DNA from: Falsiroseomonas frigidaquae
Lineage (GTDB): Bacteria > Pseudomonadota > Alphaproteobacteria > Acetobacterales > Acetobacteraceae
NCBI RefSeq assembly: GCF_012163145.1
Contig: NZ_JAAVTX010000003.1
Coordinates: 372,001-436,000, forward strand
Direction: 5' to 3'
DNA: 64,000 bases
The notes beneath the pieces are model-generated. The model had not been told where the DNA came from. It did no database searches and worked only from the letters and a program-made list of their open reading frames with translations. The position numbers were made by a program, and so were the translations under genes. Of the stretch, positions 63,048 through 64,000 are shown in pieces. How positions within the stretch are numbered: position 1 is the first letter of the stretch; every line of letters starts with the position of its first letter.

Positions 63048-63266
63048 TCAGGCCTTGCCCGCGGCGCAGGTGCGGATGCCGAACAGCATGTAGGCCGGGC
63101 AGATGCGGAAGATGGCGGTGCCAAGCATCACCACGCCCCATGCCACCAATGCGAAACGCCAGACGCCGAGCGGCGCGAAGGTCTCGACGAAAAGGAAGGG
63201 GGCGGCGACCAGCACGACGCCGAGCAGGAAGCGAAGGGCGCGATCGACGGAACCGACATTGGCCAT
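63048..63266 (-). CDS. DUF2892 small membrane protein
   Basis: 72 residues: NVGSVDRALRFLLGVVLVAAPFLFVETFAPLGVWRFALVAWGVVMLGTAIFRICPAYMLFGIRTC, the DUF2892 (YgaP-like transmembrane) family with two helices and the CPAYMLFGI(R/N)TC motif. First gene of the sulfide operon, directly after the promoter at 63299-63328. Confidence 0.93.
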   Translation of the reverse strand: MANVGSVDRALRFLLGVVLVAAPFLFVETFAPLGVWRFALVAWGVVMLGTAIFRICPAYMLFGIRTCAAGKA

Positions 63267-63298
63267 GATGTGTGTCCTCCAGCGTGTTCGTGCTGGAC

Positions 63299-63328
63299 TT
63301 TGTATCTGCGCATCTTCTAAGGTGTCAA
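63299..63328 (-). promoter_or_regulatory. Promoter of the sulfide-detoxification operon
   Basis: Minus strand: -35 TTGACA (63323-63328), 18-bp spacer, -10 TACAAA (63299-63304). The regulator start codon lies two bases beyond the -35 on the other strand, and CATCTT-N10-AAGATG (63311-63332) spans the -35 and that start codon. A repressor bound there would block both directions. This fits control by the BigR-like protein. Confidence 0.7.
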
Positions 63329-63329
63329 G

Positions 63330-63713
63330 ATGAAAAGCGAGATGCCGGATACCGCATTTGACGTGATGGCAGGGAGGGCGGAAGGCGCAGCGCGGCTGCT
63401 CGCGACGCTGTCCAACGCTAAGCGGCTGCTGGCGCTGTGCCACCTGCTGCATGCCGAGCAATCCGTCGGGCAGCTGGCGGCGCTGGTCGGCCTGACACCC
63501 ACCGCATTGTCGCATCACTTGGCGCGGATGCGCGACCTCGGCCTGGTCGCGACGCGGCGGGAGGGGCAGACCATCCTGTACAGCCTGGCGAGCGCCGAGG
63601 TGGCGGCGATCCTGGAGACGCTCTACCGCCTCTACTGCGCGCCGGCCACCTGCGGCACGGAACCCGCCGGCTCCGCCAGGTCCAGCCGCGCCAGCAGCGC
63701 GGCGCGGTTGTAG
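63330..63713 (+). CDS. BigR-like ArsR-family sulfide/persulfide sensor
   Basis: 127 residues. Winged helix ARLLATLSNAKRLLALCHLLHAEQSVGQLAALVGLTPTALSHHLARMRDLGLVATRREGQTILYSLAS. Cys37 (ALCHLL) and Cys103 (RLYCAP) match the redox pair of BigR/SqrR, which form a disulfide or tetrasulfide on persulfide and let go of DNA. The genes it faces confirm the role. The last 80 bases overlap the 3' end of the convergent NsrR-like gene, an unusual tail-to-tail overlap. Confidence 0.9.
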   Translation: MKSEMPDTAFDVMAGRAEGAARLLATLSNAKRLLALCHLLHAEQSVGQLAALVGLTPTALSHHLARMRDLGLVATRREGQTILYSLASAEVAAILETLYRLYCAPATCGTEPAGSARSSRASSAARL

Positions 63714-64000
63714 GCGATGTCCGCGATGGTCAGGTCATCCAGTACCGACAGGAAGGCGCGCAGTGCCCGCTGCAGGCCACGCGACAGATGACAGGCGCCG
63801 AGCAGCGGGCAGGTGTTGGTCTCGGGGTTGAAGCACTCGACCAGTTCGAGCGGCGCCTCGGTCCAGCGCACCACCTCGCCCACCGTGATCTGTTCCGCCG
63901 GCCGGGCCAGGCGCATGCCGCCATTGCGGCCGCGAATGCTCTCCACATAGCCGCGCCGCGCCAATTCCGCCGCCACCTTCACCAGATGCGCCTTCGAGAT
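63632..64000 (-). CDS. Rrf2-family regulator, NsrR-like (5' end beyond the window)
   Basis: At least 122 residues, frame open to the edge, where the first visible residues are ISKAHLVKVAAELARRGYVESIRGRNGGMRLARP (HTH wing). VECFNPETNTCPLLGACHLSRGLQRALRAFLSVLD holds the three cysteines that bind the Fe-S cluster of NsrR. NsrR senses nitric oxide. Being next to a sulfide operon may matter because nitric oxide and sulfide react, but no target is shown. Confidence 0.9.
   Translation of the reverse strand: MSKAHLVKVAAELARRGYVESIRGRNGGMRLARPAEQITVGEVVRWTEAPLELVECFNPETNTCPLLGACHLSRGLQRALRAFLSVLDDLTIADIAYNRAALLARLDLAEPAGSVPQVAGAQ

Overview
The window is high-GC alphaproteobacterial DNA, most like the Acetobacteraceae (a Roseomonas-type genome is my inference; the sequence names no species). 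It falls into two parts. From position 1 to about 50,947 it is the inside of one large integrative and conjugative element (ICE). From 50,948 to 64,000 it is ordinary chromosome. The boundary is a 45-base 3' half of a tRNA-Arg (CCG anticodon) next to a tyrosine integrase. The other ICE end lies left of position 1, so the element is longer than 50.9 kb, and everything left of the boundary, including all the metal genes, is ICE cargo.

Cargo, 1-27,800. A seven-gene minus-strand run (zntA, CDF exporter, zinc-ribbon protein, PCu(A)C chaperone, 52-residue membrane protein, lnt, ccdA) starts at a MerR-type promoter with a 19-bp spacer. Next come a DUF411 protein under its own MerR-type promoter, the divergent pair mntH / mntR-merR, and a copper block: a GSGEN-motif exported protein, a cupredoxin, multicopper oxidase CopA, CopB, a two-component system and a second DUF411 protein. 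An IS3-family element and an IS66-family element, each with intact target duplications, sit in the wreck of a copper P-type ATPase. A second copper block follows: Met/His-rich protein, HMA chaperone, frameshifted DUF305, Spy-like protein, DUF2933, a membrane protein, a YHS-domain copper ATPase, a small membrane protein, a cytochrome c split at a 12-G tract, and an MFS exporter with a His-rich tail.

ICE backbone, 27,900-50,947, nearly all minus strand. The conjugation and replication module is RHH protein, TraG/VirD4, DUF3363 relaxase, transglycosylase, S26/TraF peptidase, DUF2840 and RepA, with start/stop overlaps from RepA to the transglycosylase. An iteron plus DnaA-box origin lies inside the 3' end of repA. 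Then come an AlpA-like regulator, DUF2285 genes, an XRE repressor with an inverted-repeat operator, DUF736, DUF2493, an orphan zinc-hook ATPase (possible defence gene), a Toprim primase, a ParB-like protein, ArdC, a HigBA-type toxin-antitoxin pair and the integrase. Two pairs of backbone genes share conserved 5' leaders. One of these leader types forms a nested hairpin whose inner stem is kept while its sequence changes. No mating-pair (trb/virB) genes are in view.

Chromosome, 50,948-64,000. It holds a prolyl oligopeptidase, a RidA protein, a DJ-1/PfpI protein, a remnant of a molybdenum hydroxylase, a frameshifted LysR regulator, a second GSGEN-motif exported protein and an Atu4866-family protein. 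It ends in a sulfide/persulfide detoxification operon (DUF2892, two YeeE/YedE-type proteins, persulfide dioxygenase, peroxiredoxin, DUF442-SQR fusion, SulP transporter) divergent from a BigR-like ArsR regulator, and an NsrR-like gene running off the right edge. Four genes are each broken by what looks like a single-base indel; whether these are real or assembly errors affects how several products should be read.
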